IMG/VR virus record: IMGVR_UViG_3300032282_002962
Span: 1 to 44,289 of that record
Source: a virus
Direction: 5' to 3' (one strand)
DNA length: 44,289 bases
Part shown: positions 44,254 to 44,289 of the stretch, one piece after another
Position numbering within the stretch: position 1 is the stretch's first letter
How the letters are laid out: each line of letters starts with the position of its first letter
Translations under genes and position numbers: made by a program
Notes under the pieces: model-generated
Told to the model about the DNA's origin: nothing
Database searches by the model: none
The model's input: only the letters and a program-made list of their open reading frames with translations

Positions 44254-44289
44254 GGAAGTGTGGCAGAGTCCGGTTTATTGCACCAGTCT
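44254..44289 (+). tRNA. tRNA-Ser, cut by window end
   Basis: GGAAGTG acceptor, TGGCAGAGTCCGG D arm typical of serine tRNAs (E. coli GGAAGTGTGGCCGAG), then CACCAGTCT leading into the anticodon loop where the window ends. The anticodon is not visible; a loop starting after CCAGTCT suggests TGA or GGA. Confidence 0.68.

Noticed and set aside
1-44289. CRISPR array, integrase, att site or insertion sequence
   Set aside because: No regular repeat-spacer series, no integrase or transposase and no terminal repeats seen; the content fits a lytic phage.

Overview
This window is a stretch of a lytic, AT-rich, T4-like myovirus genome. All recognised genes lie on the + strand in tightly packed operons, many with ATGA or TAATG stop/start overlaps. 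It opens with the T4 replication core in classic order: clamp gp45, clamp loader gp44/gp62, RegA, family-B polymerase gp43, UvsX, helicase gp41. Hsp20, a 2OG-Fe(II) oxygenase, ThyX and NrdA/NrdB resemble the gene set of aquatic (cyanophage/pelagiphage-type) T4 relatives. No photosynthesis gene is seen. Sigma70-type promoters and boxA-like leaders suggest a proteobacterial-type host, but the host cannot be named from this window.

Layout. 1-10.4 kb: DNA replication, plus a late-promoter-driven structured RNA at about 3.22-3.39 kb. 10.4-17.7 kb: nucleotide and DNA-base modification block (MazG-like, PrimPol-like primase candidate, PD-(D/E)XK candidate, Nmad1-like, dCMP hydroxymethylase gp42, dCMP deaminase, UDG-like, T4-type alpha-glucosyltransferase, divergent C5-cytosine methyltransferase). 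This predicts glucosylated 5-hydroxymethylcytosine DNA. 17.7-27.1 kb: late region, with a TATAAATA promoter followed by probable head proteins. At least four, perhaps six, start with a peptide resembling the T4 capsid targeting sequence; a ligase-like enzyme and a nucleotidyltransferase carry it, and a Dps protein and an Ig-domain protein lie among them. 27.1-30.3 kb: lysis cassette (two-gene spanin, GH19 endolysin, 3-TM holin) with a secreted nuclease inside it. 30.3-36.3 kb: deoxynucleotide synthesis (ThyX, NrdA, thioredoxin, NrdB), a GIY-YIG nuclease, and a membrane protein gene that seems to contain a complete second gene in another frame. 36.3-41.3 kb: small accessory genes and T4-type RNase H. 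41.3-44.3 kb: tRNA region with nine complete tRNAs or tRNA-like genes and one truncated tRNA, two boxA-bearing promoters, a metallophosphoesterase, an HNH nuclease and unusually long perfect RNA helices between tRNAs.

How it works together. The phage makes its own dNTP and modified-cytosine supply, copies DNA with a T4 replisome and glucosylates it. It then appears to load a set of tagged enzymes into the head and lyses the cell with a holin-endolysin-spanin system. Three control signals recur: TATAAATA late promoters; sigma70 promoters of the form TGTACA-17-TATAAT with a shared spacer word (AATCGTA/AATTCGTA); and an upstream word (CAAAAGTAT) near several of those promoters. Boundaries and functions come from reading the sequence only; no database search was run.
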